In this document: piece by piece, positions 1 through 7,403 of the stretch
How the letters are laid out: each line of letters begins with the position of its first letter
Position numbering within the stretch: position 1 is the first letter of the stretch
NCBI GenBank assembly: GCA_027351145.1
Contig: DAIEIZ010000079.1
Span: 1 to 24,986, forward strand
Reading direction: 5' to 3'
DNA: 24,986 bases
Origin: Candidatus Moraniibacteriota bacterium
GTDB lineage: Bacteria; Patescibacteriota; Minisyncoccia; Moranbacterales; UBA2206
Notes under the pieces: model-generated
Seen by the model: the letters and a program-made list of their open reading frames with translations, nothing else
Told to the model about the DNA's origin: nothing
Databases searched by the model: none
Position numbers and translations under genes: made by a program

Positions 1-192
1 ATCGAATTCTCCCTCGCTAACATAATTGGCGACTTCTCTTGGTCTAAGGATGAACGCCTCTGTTATTCGCGGATCATTAATGGAGAGATTGTAATCCCTG
101 TCATTCCGCCTGCGAATCGTTAGGTCTGCCTGCTTGAAGAGATTAAATGTCCCTTCTTCCAAGCTTCCCTTTGGAATAGCTATTCTAAGCAT
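1..192 (-). CDS. hisG: ATP phosphoribosyltransferase, N-terminal part (runs off window)
   Basis: Catalyses the first committed step of histidine synthesis: ATP plus PRPP gives phosphoribosyl-ATP, in the cytosol. Sixty-four codons are visible, from ATG at 190-192 to the window edge. The protein opens MLRIAIPKGSLEEGTFNLF, the classic HisG first strand and phosphate-binding start (LRIAxPKGxL), and later has RPREVANYVSEGEFD, matching the conserved region that leads into the HisG substrate site. AGAAAGGA lies about 7 nt upstream of the ATG as an SD. The gene has a consensus promoter (404-431) and a roughly 200-nt leader. It lies downstream of hisS on the same strand, separated by a terminator. Short-form HisG enzymes need a HisZ (HisS-like) partner; the visible part does not tell whether this is the short or long form. 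Confidence 0.88.
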   Translation of the reverse strand, partial: MLRIAIPKGSLEEGTFNLFKQADLTIRRRNDRDYNLSINDPRITEAFILRPREVANYVSEGEFD

Positions 193-283
193 AATCTTTG
201 TCCTTTCTGAGCTAAGCTCTAATCATAATATTTGATATTTAATGAACTTTAGAACGTGATGGTTCTTTTTTCTCCTATAAACT

Positions 284-304
284 AAAAAGCCCTTATGGGC
301 CCTT
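284..304 (-). terminator. Intrinsic terminator-like hairpin in the hisG leader
   Basis: Reading the minus strand, a GCCC-ATAA-GGGC stem, extended by G-U and A-U pairs, is followed at once by TTTTTA. It lies about 90 nt before the hisG start and inside its transcript, which is the position expected of an attenuator. The stem is short. Confidence 0.45.
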
Positions 305-337
305 AATTCCAAATACATTAACATAATCCAGGAATTT

Positions 338-397
338 TTACAAGCCCGTTAGAATAAGGTATTTCAGATGATGTCCTTTCTGATTTATGTATTTCAT
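338..397 (-). CDS. Possible hisG leader peptide (19 aa)
   Basis: An ATG-to-TAA frame of 20 codons in the hisG 5' leader encodes a peptide beginning MKYINQKGHHLKYL, with two adjacent histidines. The A of the ATG is exactly where transcription should start (7 bp below the TATAAT box), so it would be read as a leaderless message; no SD is possible. It ends in GGGCTTG, whose GGGC could pair with the GCCC of the downstream terminator arm. Two His codons are few compared with classic his leaders, so chance is a real alternative. Confidence 0.35.
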   Translation of the reverse strand: MKYINQKGHHLKYLILTGL

Positions 398-403
398 AGC
401 TTC

Positions 404-431
404 ATTATATATTAAAAAAGACAGCTGTCAA
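404..431 (-). promoter_or_regulatory. Consensus sigma70 promoter of hisG
   Basis: TTGACA (426-431), a 16-bp spacer and TATAAT (404-409) on the minus strand: both hexamers are perfect. Predicted start of transcription is near 397. Confidence 0.8.
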
Positions 432-459
432 GCGAAAAAATATTCACTCCAAATTGAGA

Positions 460-492
460 TAAAAAATGGCAGGTATCGGGTTGATACCTGCC
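460..492 (-). terminator. Intrinsic terminator after the 79-aa gene / hisS operon
   Basis: Perfect 10-bp stem GGCAGGTATC / GATACCTGCC with a 5-nt loop. On the minus strand it is followed by ATTTTTTATC. It separates the hisS transcription unit from the hisG promoter. Confidence 0.85.
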
Positions 493-531
493 TTAAAGTT
501 TGAAACAAGGAACCGCATATATTACCTGGAT

Positions 532-771
532 CTAACGTGCTCCCGGGCCATACATTGCATATTTGGCTTGTGCAAGTAGACTTTCATATGCATTAACCAT
601 AATCTGGAGTGGGAGCTGTTCGGAAGGATTGACGTATAAAACTTTTCCTTCCAGGGTGAGCGAAATGTTGGAATCCGGAAATCTTGCCTGCATTTCTTTT
701 AAGAATTGTTCCGGGTTTCGATGGCCAGATAAATCAATTTCCATTCCTTTCTCTTTTTGGTGTTGTGCCAT
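532..771 (-). CDS. Hypothetical protein, 79 aa
   Basis: Not recognised. The start is taken at ATG 769-771 because a strong SD (GGAGG, 776-781) sits 5 nt upstream; the open frame runs further upstream but without such a site. The protein begins MAQHQKEKGMEIDLSG and is a soluble mixed alpha/beta-looking polypeptide without a signal peptide, TM segment or Cys pairs. It lies 95 nt downstream of hisS on the same strand and is followed by a strong terminator, so it is probably the last gene of the hisS transcript. Function unknown. Confidence 0.65.
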   Translation of the reverse strand: MAQHQKEKGMEIDLSGHRNPEQFLKEMQARFPDSNISLTLEGKVLYVNPSEQLPLQIMVNAYESLLAQAKYAMYGPGAR

Positions 772-866
772 AACTACCTCCTTAAATTGATAAAGATGAT
801 TAGATTCGACACGAGCTACTTGAATATAAGCACATATTAGCGCATAAAGCAATCGATTACTCTATC

Positions 867-2189
867 TCACTCAGTAACTGCAATCAGGCCGGTTAATTCC
901 TCAACAGTCATTAGTCGTTGCTCTCCTGTTATCATAGATTTTACGCTTATTTTTCCCGACAACACCTCCTGCTCTCCGATAATAACAACATATGAGATTT
1001 TCAATCTATTGGCATATTTAACTTGTTTGCCAATTTTATCAGACTCGAAGTAGACCTCTGCATTAATACCCTTGGCCCTTATTTTTCTGGCAATATCCAA
1101 ACAGTTTGGTAAATAGGTCGCATCTAGCTGTGAAACCAAAACCACAGAAGGAGTTGATTTGCTTGGTTGGATAACTCCAGCTTCACGAAGTTTGAAAAAC
1201 AAACGAGAAAGACCAATGGAAATTCCCACTCCTGGCAATTTCTTGTTAGTGTAATAAGAAGCTAAATCATCATAGCGTCCCCCGGAGCAAATACTGCCAA
1301 TATCAGGATAATCATTCAAAACAGTTTCATAAACCGTTCCAGTATAATAGTCCAGGCCACGAGCAATCGAAAGATCAATTTTATAGCAAAAAGCGGGAAC
1401 TCCAAACATTTCAATATAACGACACAGAGTTTCTAATTCAACGATGCCTTCATTTAAGGTTGTATTGTTAGCTCCCAATAATTTCAATTGGGAAATTGTG
1501 TCCGCATTATCACCTTTTATGTCAATAAATCTCAAAATTGCATCTGATTTATCTTTTTTTAGACCCAAAGTTTGAAGTTCCTTTGAAACACTCTCCTTGC
1601 CAATTTTATCGATTTTGTCAATTATTCTGAGAACTTCTTTGGAAATATCCAAAATATTCAGATGTTCAAAAAAACCATTAAGCACCTTACGGTTGTTGAC
1701 GCGAATTGTAAAATTGGAAAAACCCAAAGCTACAAACACAGCGTGAATCACACTTGGAATTTCCGCATCCACCAGTAAATTGTTGCTACCAATTACATCA
1801 ATATCGCATTGATAGAATTCCCTGAAACGAGCTTTTTGATTTCGCTCACCCCGCCAAACTTTTTGCATTTGATAGCGACGAAAGGGAAAAGTCAGCTTGT
1901 CATAATGCTGGGCAACATAACGTGCCAACGGCACAGTCAAATCGAAATGAAGTGAAATCTGCTCTCCTTTCTTTGCCAAATGATAGATTTGTTTGTCCGT
2001 CTCTCTCCCTGCCTTTGCCAGAAGAATCTCCGTCAGCTCCGTAGCTGGCGTTTCAATTGGAGTAAATCCAAATAGCTCATACGTAGAACGTATTTTTTGA
2101 AACATCTCACTGAATAGAATTTGATCTTCCGGTAAATATTCAATGAATCCCTTGGGTGTTCTTGGACTAACTTTAATTTCCTTGCTCAT
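867..2189 (-). CDS. hisS: Histidyl-tRNA synthetase
   Basis: Class II aminoacyl-tRNA synthetase that charges tRNA-His in the cytosol; 440 aa, a usual length. Visible landmarks: the histidine/ATP-site stretch around residues 81-90 (HFDLTVPLAR), class II motif 2 around 112-131 (RGERNQKARFREF), the HisRS-specific loop LDYYTGTVYE at about 279-288, CSGGRYDDL at 301-309, and motif 3 GVGISIGLSRL around 320-330. The C-terminal anticodon-binding domain contains VVLVSQLDA and YVVIIGEQE. The intact histidine-binding loops argue for a true synthetase rather than a HisZ regulator. The ATG is preceded by AAGGGA about 8 nt upstream. It has its own consensus promoter (2260-2287) and is probably co-transcribed with the following 79-aa gene. 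Confidence 0.96.
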   Translation of the reverse strand: MSKEIKVSPRTPKGFIEYLPEDQILFSEMFQKIRSTYELFGFTPIETPATELTEILLAKAGRETDKQIYHLAKKGEQISLHFDLTVPLARYVAQHYDKLTFPFRRYQMQKVWRGERNQKARFREFYQCDIDVIGSNNLLVDAEIPSVIHAVFVALGFSNFTIRVNNRKVLNGFFEHLNILDISKEVLRIIDKIDKIGKESVSKELQTLGLKKDKSDAILRFIDIKGDNADTISQLKLLGANNTTLNEGIVELETLCRYIEMFGVPAFCYKIDLSIARGLDYYTGTVYETVLNDYPDIGSICSGGRYDDLASYYTNKKLPGVGISIGLSRLFFKLREAGVIQPSKSTPSVVLVSQLDATYLPNCLDIARKIRAKGINAEVYFESDKIGKQVKYANRLKISYVVIIGEQEVLSGKISVKSMITGEQRLMTVEELTGLIAVTE

Positions 2190-2259
2190 AATTTTATTCC
2201 CTTATTTAAAGGTTAAAGAACAAAATTGACTTTTTTCGTATTTTTTGTCAAGTCCCTTT

Positions 2260-2287
2260 ATTATAAGCAAAAACAGCGCTTTGTCAA
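2260..2287 (-). promoter_or_regulatory. Consensus sigma70 promoter of hisS
   Basis: Perfect TTGACA (2282-2287) and TATAAT (2260-2265), spacer 16 bp, about 70 bp before hisS. Downstream, in the leader, an inverted repeat TTGAC-N16-GTCAA (about 2225-2250) may be coincidental. Confidence 0.8.
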
Positions 2288-2350
2288 ATCAAGACTAAGG
2301 CTGATGCGCTACTAAAATTATACCCGCATAGAAAATATTTTTAACCCAAA

Positions 2351-2377
2351 AAAACCAGCTATCCCCCAGCTGGTTTT
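2351..2377. terminator. Bidirectional intrinsic terminator
   Basis: A 10-bp stem AAAACCAGCT / AGCTGGTTTT with a 7-nt loop and T-runs on both strands. It sits between the decayed kinase copy and the hisS promoter. Confidence 0.85.
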
Positions 2378-2404
2378 TCTTCTGCAAAATATTTCCAAAA
2401 CTCT

Positions 2405-2690
2405 TTACTCACTCCTCTCCAAAGTCTCTTTTTCTTGTTCCAGCGGAAGCTCAAGAATGAATTTAGTGCCCATGCTGGCGCCGGGAGATTCAATCCAGAC
2501 TTTTCCGCCATTGGCTTCGCTGATCATTTTTACCACATAGAGCCCAAGGCCGGTGCCGAAAACAGTGACGAGCAAGTATGGCTTGAAAGGCAATTAATTT
2601 ATTTTCCCGCGCACAATTCAGTCAATAGAGCGACGCCCGCTACACATTGCGTATTTATTAATCGGACAACCACCGCTGTTTTAAGATAAG
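2405..2690 (-). pseudogene. Decayed C-terminal duplicate of the histidine kinase
   Basis: The first about 150 bp (2405-2555) match the 3' end of the intact kinase gene (4740-4889) with about nine mismatches by eye, including the stop codon and the G2 box GTGLGLYVVKMISEANGGKV. Just upstream, VTV is joined directly to GTGLGL, so about 30 residues (the G1/F-box region DTGIGIP to FSRG) are missing. Further upstream the match continues at low identity in a different frame (GVALLTELC here against GVTLSTELC in the parent), with a TAA stop in between. Deletion, frameshift and stop together show a non-functional ATP-binding domain. The only start for the residual 62-codon frame is a TTG without an SD. 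It may originate from a duplication of the neighbouring gene. Confidence 0.85.
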
Positions 2691-2787
2691 ATAAATATCT
2701 TAGCTTAAACACGTTTATTTCATTTCAAATTTTGTTTTTAAGCGGAGTAATAACGCTTAACTGGTCAATATAAAATAACTCGAGTAG

Positions 2788-3318
2788 CTATTCTTGACTT
2801 ACCGCCAATTGAACATATCCTTGATTTATAATCGCATTTTCTGCTACACCCAGCAAGGCCAGTAAATCCATGATTTGTTTTCTAATTACTTCAACTTCAT
2901 TTTCTGTTCCATTTTTTTCAATTTCAATAAACAATCCAAGATCTCTAATATTATCGATATTTATTTCGAATTCCTTATAAGAAAAGCTCTGCCTTATCTT
3001 ATCAATAAGACAGAAATAAATATACCCGCTATTAAGTAATAATTCTTCCAGTCTATCTGGATCAACTATTGGAGTATCAAAATCTTGCCAAGCGATATCA
3101 TCATGTCTCGATTTGCTCTTTAAAGTAAGAGTGGCCTCATTATTTTCGTAATTTTTACGAATGCGAATAACCATCTTTTCATTTTCCTCGCCTTCGTGCT
3201 TAAAATACAGATCGACTTGCCTTTCTCCGCTTTTTTTCTCCAGAATACCAGGAAGTTGTTTCAACTTTTCGTCTAACAACTTTTCATTTGAAATTTTTGC
3301 ACGTAGCTCGATTTCCAT
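2788..3318 (-). CDS. CYTH domain protein (CyaB-like adenylate cyclase / triphosphatase family)
   Basis: 176 aa. CYTH enzymes form an eight-stranded tunnel that binds triphosphate substrates and metal ions; members act as class IV adenylate cyclases, thiamine triphosphatases or inorganic triphosphatases. The N-terminus MEIELRAK carries the acidic strand (variant of the ExExK signature). Later strands show the alternating charged residues of the tunnel: VDLYFKH, MVIRIRK, ATLTLKSK, LIDKIRQSF and EINIDNIRDLGLFIEIEK. The substrate cannot be told from sequence. The start lies 2 nt after the stop of the upstream radical-SAM remnant, so translation could be coupled. No classic terminator is evident downstream; a 7-bp TTAAGCG stem near 2735-2760 lacks a T-run. 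Confidence 0.85.
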   Translation of the reverse strand: MEIELRAKISNEKLLDEKLKQLPGILEKKSGERQVDLYFKHEGEENEKMVIRIRKNYENNEATLTLKSKSRHDDIAWQDFDTPIVDPDRLEELLLNSGYIYFCLIDKIRQSFSYKEFEINIDNIRDLGLFIEIEKNGTENEVEVIRKQIMDLLALLGVAENAIINQGYVQLAVSQE

Positions 3319-3320
3319 AA

Positions 3321-3611
3321 TTATTCATTTATTGTTTTATTAATTTCTTTGAAATGTTCTGATTCCAGAAAATCCTCAACAGTCATTAGACCTTTTCCAT
3401 CTTTTCGATCAATACATAATCGCACATAAAATCTACCCTCGCGTTGCTCCAGCCTAAGACCATAAAACTGCTCTAGACATTTATCTTTGCAATCGACGCA
3501 CAAACTTTTTAGCTTATTCTCTCTAATACTTTTAACACCAAACTCAAAACCATCACCATCTCTATAATAGCTAGATTTGTTAGATCCGCCTTTTTCAATC
3601 TTTTCGCAGAA
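3321..3611 (-). pseudogene. C-terminal remnant of a radical SAM (MoaA-like auxiliary cluster) protein
   Basis: The frame is open for 96 codons after a TAA (3612-3614) but has no ATG or GTG; the only usable start is a TTG at 3501-3503. The translation contains KSLCVDCKDKCLEQFYGLRL followed by a fourth Cys in FYVRLCIDRKDGKG. This resembles the C-terminal auxiliary Fe-S cluster region of MoaA-type radical SAM enzymes (CxxC then GxLRxCL). The N-terminal SAM barrel with CxxxCxxC is absent: upstream of the TAA is only the pyrB terminator. It is best read as a truncated gene left in front of the CYTH gene. A small genuine Cys-rich protein starting at the TTG is the alternative. Confidence 0.55.
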
Positions 3612-3615
3612 TTAT

Positions 3616-3650
3616 AAAAGGGGGATCGAAACAATTCGAAGCCCCCTTTT
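3616..3650 (-). terminator. Intrinsic terminator of pyrB
   Basis: AAAAGGGGG (3616-3624) pairs with CCCCCTTTT (3642-3650) around an inner TTCGAA/TTCGAT stem. On the minus strand it is followed by TTTTATAATT, 12 nt after the pyrB stop. Confidence 0.85.
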
Positions 3651-3661
3651 TGCTTGTTCCA

Positions 3662-4594
3662 CTAATAACCAGTAAGAACCATTTTCAACAATGCCATCCT
3701 GATATATAATCCATTTCTGGCTTGCTCAAAATATCTTGCTCTCGGATCTTTGTCCACGCAATATCGGATTTCTGACAGCCTGGGAAGCGGATGCATGATT
3801 ATTGCACTTGATTTCATCCGCTCCAGCTTCTGACGATCGATAATTAATTTTTCGCTTTCCGCCATCATTTCCTCATAAACTGCCTGATCATCTTCGAACC
3901 GTTCCTTTTGAACTCTGGTTTGATAAATGACATCGAGCTCAGATAGCACTCCATTAAAATTCTCCGCCTCATTCCACTTCAATCGATAACGATCCAAATA
4001 TCCCTTAATATCCTCCCGCATTCGTACTCGACCAGGAGAGATGAAAAAGATTTCATTATCAGGAAAATGCTTGGCTAAAAAATAGGACAGCGATCGCACA
4101 GTTCGACCATTAATCAAATCCCCCACCATCGCAATTTTCAGCCCTTGGATATCTCTGAAAGTTTTCTTGATCGTATAAAGGTCAAGAAGAGCCTGGGTAG
4201 GATGCTGACCTGCGCCATCGCCAGCATTAATAATTGGAACGTCGGAATAATCTTGCGCCCTTTTGGCGCCACCTTCTTTATAATAACGAAGCACGATAAC
4301 ATCACAATATCCACTGATAACCCGAATGCTATCCTCCAGACTCTCTCCCTTAGCTTTGGAAGAGAATTCTTTAGCATTTTCAGTTGATATCACTTCTCCG
4401 CCAAGTCTTTTCATTGCCGCTTCAAAACTTAAGCGAGTTCGAGTACTTGGTTCATAAAAAAGAGATGTCATGATCTTTCCCCTCAAAAGATCTCCGCATT
4501 TTGTTTCTTCCATTTCCCTAGCAATTTTAAACACACACGCCAAGGTTTCATAGTCAAACTGCTGAGCATCAATAATCGAATCAAGTTTTGGCAT
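3662..4594 (-). CDS. pyrB: Aspartate carbamoyltransferase catalytic subunit
   Basis: Condenses carbamoyl phosphate and aspartate to carbamoyl-aspartate, the committed step of pyrimidine synthesis. The 310 aa match the usual catalytic chain length. Motifs: the carbamoyl-phosphate site STRTRLSFE (residues 50-58), the 80s-loop AKGES, HPTQALLDLYTI (131-142), the aspartate-loop region RVQKERF and MHPLPR (267-272), and C-terminal DPRARYFEQARNGLYIRMAL. An AGGAGGG SD lies 4 nt before the ATG. No pyrI regulatory chain or other pyr gene is adjacent. It forms a single-gene unit with its own promoter (4675-4703) and terminator. Confidence 0.96.
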   Translation of the reverse strand: MPKLDSIIDAQQFDYETLACVFKIAREMEETKCGDLLRGKIMTSLFYEPSTRTRLSFEAAMKRLGGEVISTENAKEFSSKAKGESLEDSIRVISGYCDVIVLRYYKEGGAKRAQDYSDVPIINAGDGAGQHPTQALLDLYTIKKTFRDIQGLKIAMVGDLINGRTVRSLSYFLAKHFPDNEIFFISPGRVRMREDIKGYLDRYRLKWNEAENFNGVLSELDVIYQTRVQKERFEDDQAVYEEMMAESEKLIIDRQKLERMKSSAIIMHPLPRLSEIRYCVDKDPRARYFEQARNGLYIRMALLKMVLTGY

Positions 4595-4674
4595 ATGCCC
4601 TCCTGTTTTTTAAAGGAACAATACCTGCCCCTTTTGGTTTCAAACTTCTCCTTCCTGCACATCTCTAATAGACA

Positions 4675-4703
4675 ACTATAGCCCATCTTGCTAGATATTG
4701 CAA
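4675..4703 (-). promoter_or_regulatory. Promoter of pyrB
   Basis: TTGCAA (4698-4703), 17-bp spacer, TATAGT (4675-4680) on the minus strand. This gives a leader of about 75 nt. No clear pyrimidine-sensing RNA was seen in that leader. Confidence 0.65.
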
Positions 4704-4736
4704 GTATTTATGGCTTTAGGCGAATTCAAAACTATC

Positions 4737-6569
4737 CTATCCATTCCTCTCCAAAGTCTCTTGTTCTTGTTCGAGCGGAAGCTCAAGGATAAATTTTGTG
4801 CCCATGCCGGCGCCGGGAGATTCAATCCAGACTTTTCCGCCATTGGCTTCGCTGATCATTTTCACCACATAGAGTCCAAGGCCGGTGCCACCGGTATTGA
4901 GTCTTGCGATATCTTTGCCACGAGAAAATTTGGCAAAGAGATAGGGAATTTCTTCAGCGGGAATGCCGATGCCCGTGTCAGAAACCGTGACCCGAAGATG
5001 AGGTTTTTTGATGCAGTTATCCGTTTCTCTGGAACACAACTCGGTCGAGAGAGTGACCCCGCCTTTCAAGGTATATTTAATCGCGTTATCCACCAGATTG
5101 GAAATCACTTCGCGAACTTTCGCGCCATCAGCAGTTATCTCCGGCAAGAGAGTTTCTGAAGGCTTATAGTCAAGATAGAGATTTTTGTCTTTTGCTTTGA
5201 GGGCGAGATTATTAACCACATCATGGCAGAGATCATCAACTTGAACTTTCGCAAACTCAAATTTCATGCTACCCGATTCAATGCGCGAAACACTCAACAG
5301 ATCTTCCACAAAAGCGATTTGCTGATTGTTGGCGTTATAGATATTCTCCACCGCGCTCCTCTGTTCAGGATTCAGCTCCCCGTAAGATCCTTCGAGCAGC
5401 ATCGAAGAATAGCCCTTAATCGGCGTTGGCGGGGTACGCAGTTGATGAGAAGCCATGGAAACAAATTCGGTCTTTGCCGTATCGAGTTTTTTCAGCTTGT
5501 CATTGGCAACAGCCAATGAATCTGCCATTTTTTGCAGTTGTTCTTTTCTCTCGCTGATTTCATCGTTAGCCTTTTTGAGTTTTTTGTTGCGGTCCACAAT
5601 CGCCTCATTGCGTTTTTCAATTTCCACATTCGCCACTTCCAGCTCTTCTCTTTGTTGTACTTCTTTTTTGACTGATCGCACAAGAATCCAACCAAAAACA
5701 ATCGCCAGAGCCAATGTGATGGCAGTAAGAATTTTGTTAGTTTTGTTTTCAATGAAAGCGAACTGAGAACCGATAATAACAATCAGCGTCACAATCAAAG
5801 CTTGCGCGCCAATCAATTTAACATTAAAAGCCTTAAACTTAACAATCAAATAAGCCAACATTCCCATGAAAAATGTCATGCCGAAGAGGCCATAAAATTC
5901 AAGACTATAGTCTGTGCCAAGAAGTGAATTAAGATAGCTTGCGATAAATCCAGCCACGAAAAACGAAAGCAAGAACAGCTCCATGCCAACTGCCAAAAGA
6001 ATGATTTGCTTTCTGAACTCATGATTAGCTTTTCTATATCTAACTATAACTAATAACAAAATCCAAATAAAAACAAAGAATCCAAGCCCGTAATAATAAT
6101 TCGTAAAATATGGATTTTCTACTGCTCCACAAGAAGCAGTATTGAAACTTCCTAGGTTATACTTAGTGGGCGTAATAAGAATTATTGGCAACAGCAAAAG
6201 AGAAAATATCATTTTCTGCGTAAAACCAACATCCTTTTTGTCGATAAAAACGTACACAAAATACAAAGCAAGAATACAAATCAAGCCAGATAATATTCCA
6301 AAATATGACCACAAAAAAATCATGATTTTACTGTTATCCCCAACCCAAACTAGCAAATTTATTGTTGACCATATCGAAAAAAAGATTGAGATGCATAAAA
6401 GGAGCAGACCCGCCAGAGATTTTCCACTTTTATAAAAAACAAAAAAACCAACAATTAATGAAATTATAACGGTTGGAATATGCGCATAATAAAGCGATTT
6501 CGGAGCTTCACTTGTAAAAAGCAAAAACTGAGGATGCCAAGATATAGCACAATTAAGGGCAGTTTCCAT
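4737..6569 (-). CDS. Membrane sensor histidine kinase (7TM N-terminus)
   Basis: 610 aa. The N-terminus has about eight hydrophobic segments (roughly residues 28-46, 52-75, 82-108, 118-134, 160-178, 188-212, 224-244, 254-298), consistent with a HisKA_7TM-type sensor. A charged coiled coil follows (about 300-362, many K/E/N). The HisKA H-box is SMASHQLRTPPTPIKGY with the phospho-accepting His at 375; the usual TPLT is TPPT here. The ATPase domain has the N box (N491, N495), G1 DTGIGIP (531-537), F box LFAKFSRG (544-551) and G2 GTGLGL (561-566). All catalytic boxes are intact. No response regulator is nearby, so it is an orphan kinase. It starts 11 nt after the methyltransferase at 6581-7288 without an SD, so it probably shares that transcript. 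A degraded copy of its 3' end lies at 2405-2690. Confidence 0.93.
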   Translation of the reverse strand: METALNCAISWHPQFLLFTSEAPKSLYYAHIPTVIISLIVGFFVFYKSGKSLAGLLLLCISIFFSIWSTINLLVWVGDNSKIMIFLWSYFGILSGLICILALYFVYVFIDKKDVGFTQKMIFSLLLLPIILITPTKYNLGSFNTASCGAVENPYFTNYYYGLGFFVFIWILLLVIVRYRKANHEFRKQIILLAVGMELFLLSFFVAGFIASYLNSLLGTDYSLEFYGLFGMTFFMGMLAYLIVKFKAFNVKLIGAQALIVTLIVIIGSQFAFIENKTNKILTAITLALAIVFGWILVRSVKKEVQQREELEVANVEIEKRNEAIVDRNKKLKKANDEISERKEQLQKMADSLAVANDKLKKLDTAKTEFVSMASHQLRTPPTPIKGYSSMLLEGSYGELNPEQRSAVENIYNANNQQIAFVEDLLSVSRIESGSMKFEFAKVQVDDLCHDVVNNLALKAKDKNLYLDYKPSETLLPEITADGAKVREVISNLVDNAIKYTLKGGVTLSTELCSRETDNCIKKPHLRVTVSDTGIGIPAEEIPYLFAKFSRGKDIARLNTGGTGLGLYVVKMISEANGGKVWIESPGAGMGTKFILELPLEQEQETLERNG

Positions 6570-6580
6570 ATTATTTATGT

Positions 6581-7288
6581 TTATTTTATTATTATTGGAG
6601 CTAGCATAGTGTCATTTTTCCAATACTCACAATCTTTAGGTGGATTAACCTTTGACACATTACCCTTTATATTCTCCCTTAAAAAACCAGCCTCCATTAA
6701 TTTTCTAAGATGCACCTCGCTAAAATCATTAATCTCACTGGAATAATAAGTTAATATACCTCCTTTTTTTAATTTTCGAAATGCAAATGGAAAAAAGAAA
6801 AACTGAGCTTGGTAGATCTCCTTTTCACTCAAAGGATATGTATCAAATAATATTCCATCTAGGCTCTCATCTGGAATCTTCTCAATAACATCTTCCCAAA
6901 ATCCTTCTAAGACCTCCGTCTTATGCGGAGCTTTTTCTGCGAACTCACGTGCCTTTTCTGCAACCTTCTTGTTAGCTTCTATTATTATATGCCTATCTAT
7001 GTTGTTTTTTTGAATAAAAGTCGCAGATATAGCCATTCCAAAACCAACTTCCAAGATGCTCCCGCCATTCGTGCATGCAATATCAGCAAGATCTTTCATA
7101 TATGAAGTCTCCCAATCTTCCATGACAGCATAATTAAATATTTTCAAATCATGATCAGTAAAATCAACATCTGCGTCCTTCCAATCTTCCCTTTTGAATG
7201 TTATATCAACATCATCAGAAGACTTATATTCCTCCTCCCATTCAGGAATTTGTGACAAAAATTCCTTGTCTTTTTTTATATCGTCCAT
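6581..7288 (-). CDS. Guanidinoacetate N-methyltransferase-like SAM methyltransferase
   Basis: 235 aa class I methyltransferase. The order of motifs follows vertebrate GAMT and the related fungal RMT2 closely: VMEDWETSYM (55-64; GAMT has VMERWETPYM, whose Glu contacts the guanidino group), LEVGFGMAIS (79-88, SAM-binding), IIIEAN (101-106), LEGFWEDV (127-134), ILFDTYPLS (146-154, with the Asp that binds guanidinoacetate in GAMT), LKKGGILTYY, AGFLRENI and a terminal VNPPKDCEYW...APIIIK (GAMT: VPPADCRYY...TPLVTK). A guanidino-type or arginine-type substrate is therefore likely, but this is inferred from motif identity. It has no SD and an extended -10 promoter (7356-7364). It is followed at 11 nt by the histidine kinase. 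Confidence 0.82.
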   Translation of the reverse strand: MDDIKKDKEFLSQIPEWEEEYKSSDDVDITFKREDWKDADVDFTDHDLKIFNYAVMEDWETSYMKDLADIACTNGGSILEVGFGMAISATFIQKNNIDRHIIIEANKKVAEKAREFAEKAPHKTEVLEGFWEDVIEKIPDESLDGILFDTYPLSEKEIYQAQFFFFPFAFRKLKKGGILTYYSSEINDFSEVHLRKLMEAGFLRENIKGNVSKVNPPKDCEYWKNDTMLAPIIIK

Positions 7289-7355
7289 AAGGCAATATTT
7301 AGTTTATATAGAATATTAATTGCAAAACTACCACCATCAAATTCTTCATAATAAT

Positions 7356-7364
7356 ATTATACCA
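7356..7364 (-). promoter_or_regulatory. Extended -10 promoter of the GAMT-like gene
   Basis: TGG-TATAAT on the minus strand fits the TGnTATAAT extended -10. No good -35 is visible. The leader is about 60 nt. Confidence 0.55.
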
Positions 7365-7403
7365 CAGCCAACAATTAATGCCCAAAATTCAAAGACCTTG
7401 TGC

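Noticed and set aside
193..420. T-box riboswitch upstream of hisG
   Set aside because: The conserved T-box sequence (AGGGTGGNACCGCG-type) and a stem I specifier loop are not present; only a short terminator and a possible leader peptide are seen.
4483..4686. Possible extra ORF starting in the pyrB leader
   Set aside because: It overlaps pyrB in another frame, has no homology and disagrees with the strong SD of pyrB; shadow frame.
4698..5159. Plus-strand ORF antisense to the kinase gene
   Set aside because: Reverse-frame shadow of the conserved kinase coding sequence; the similar ORF at 2435-2689 is the shadow of the duplicated copy.
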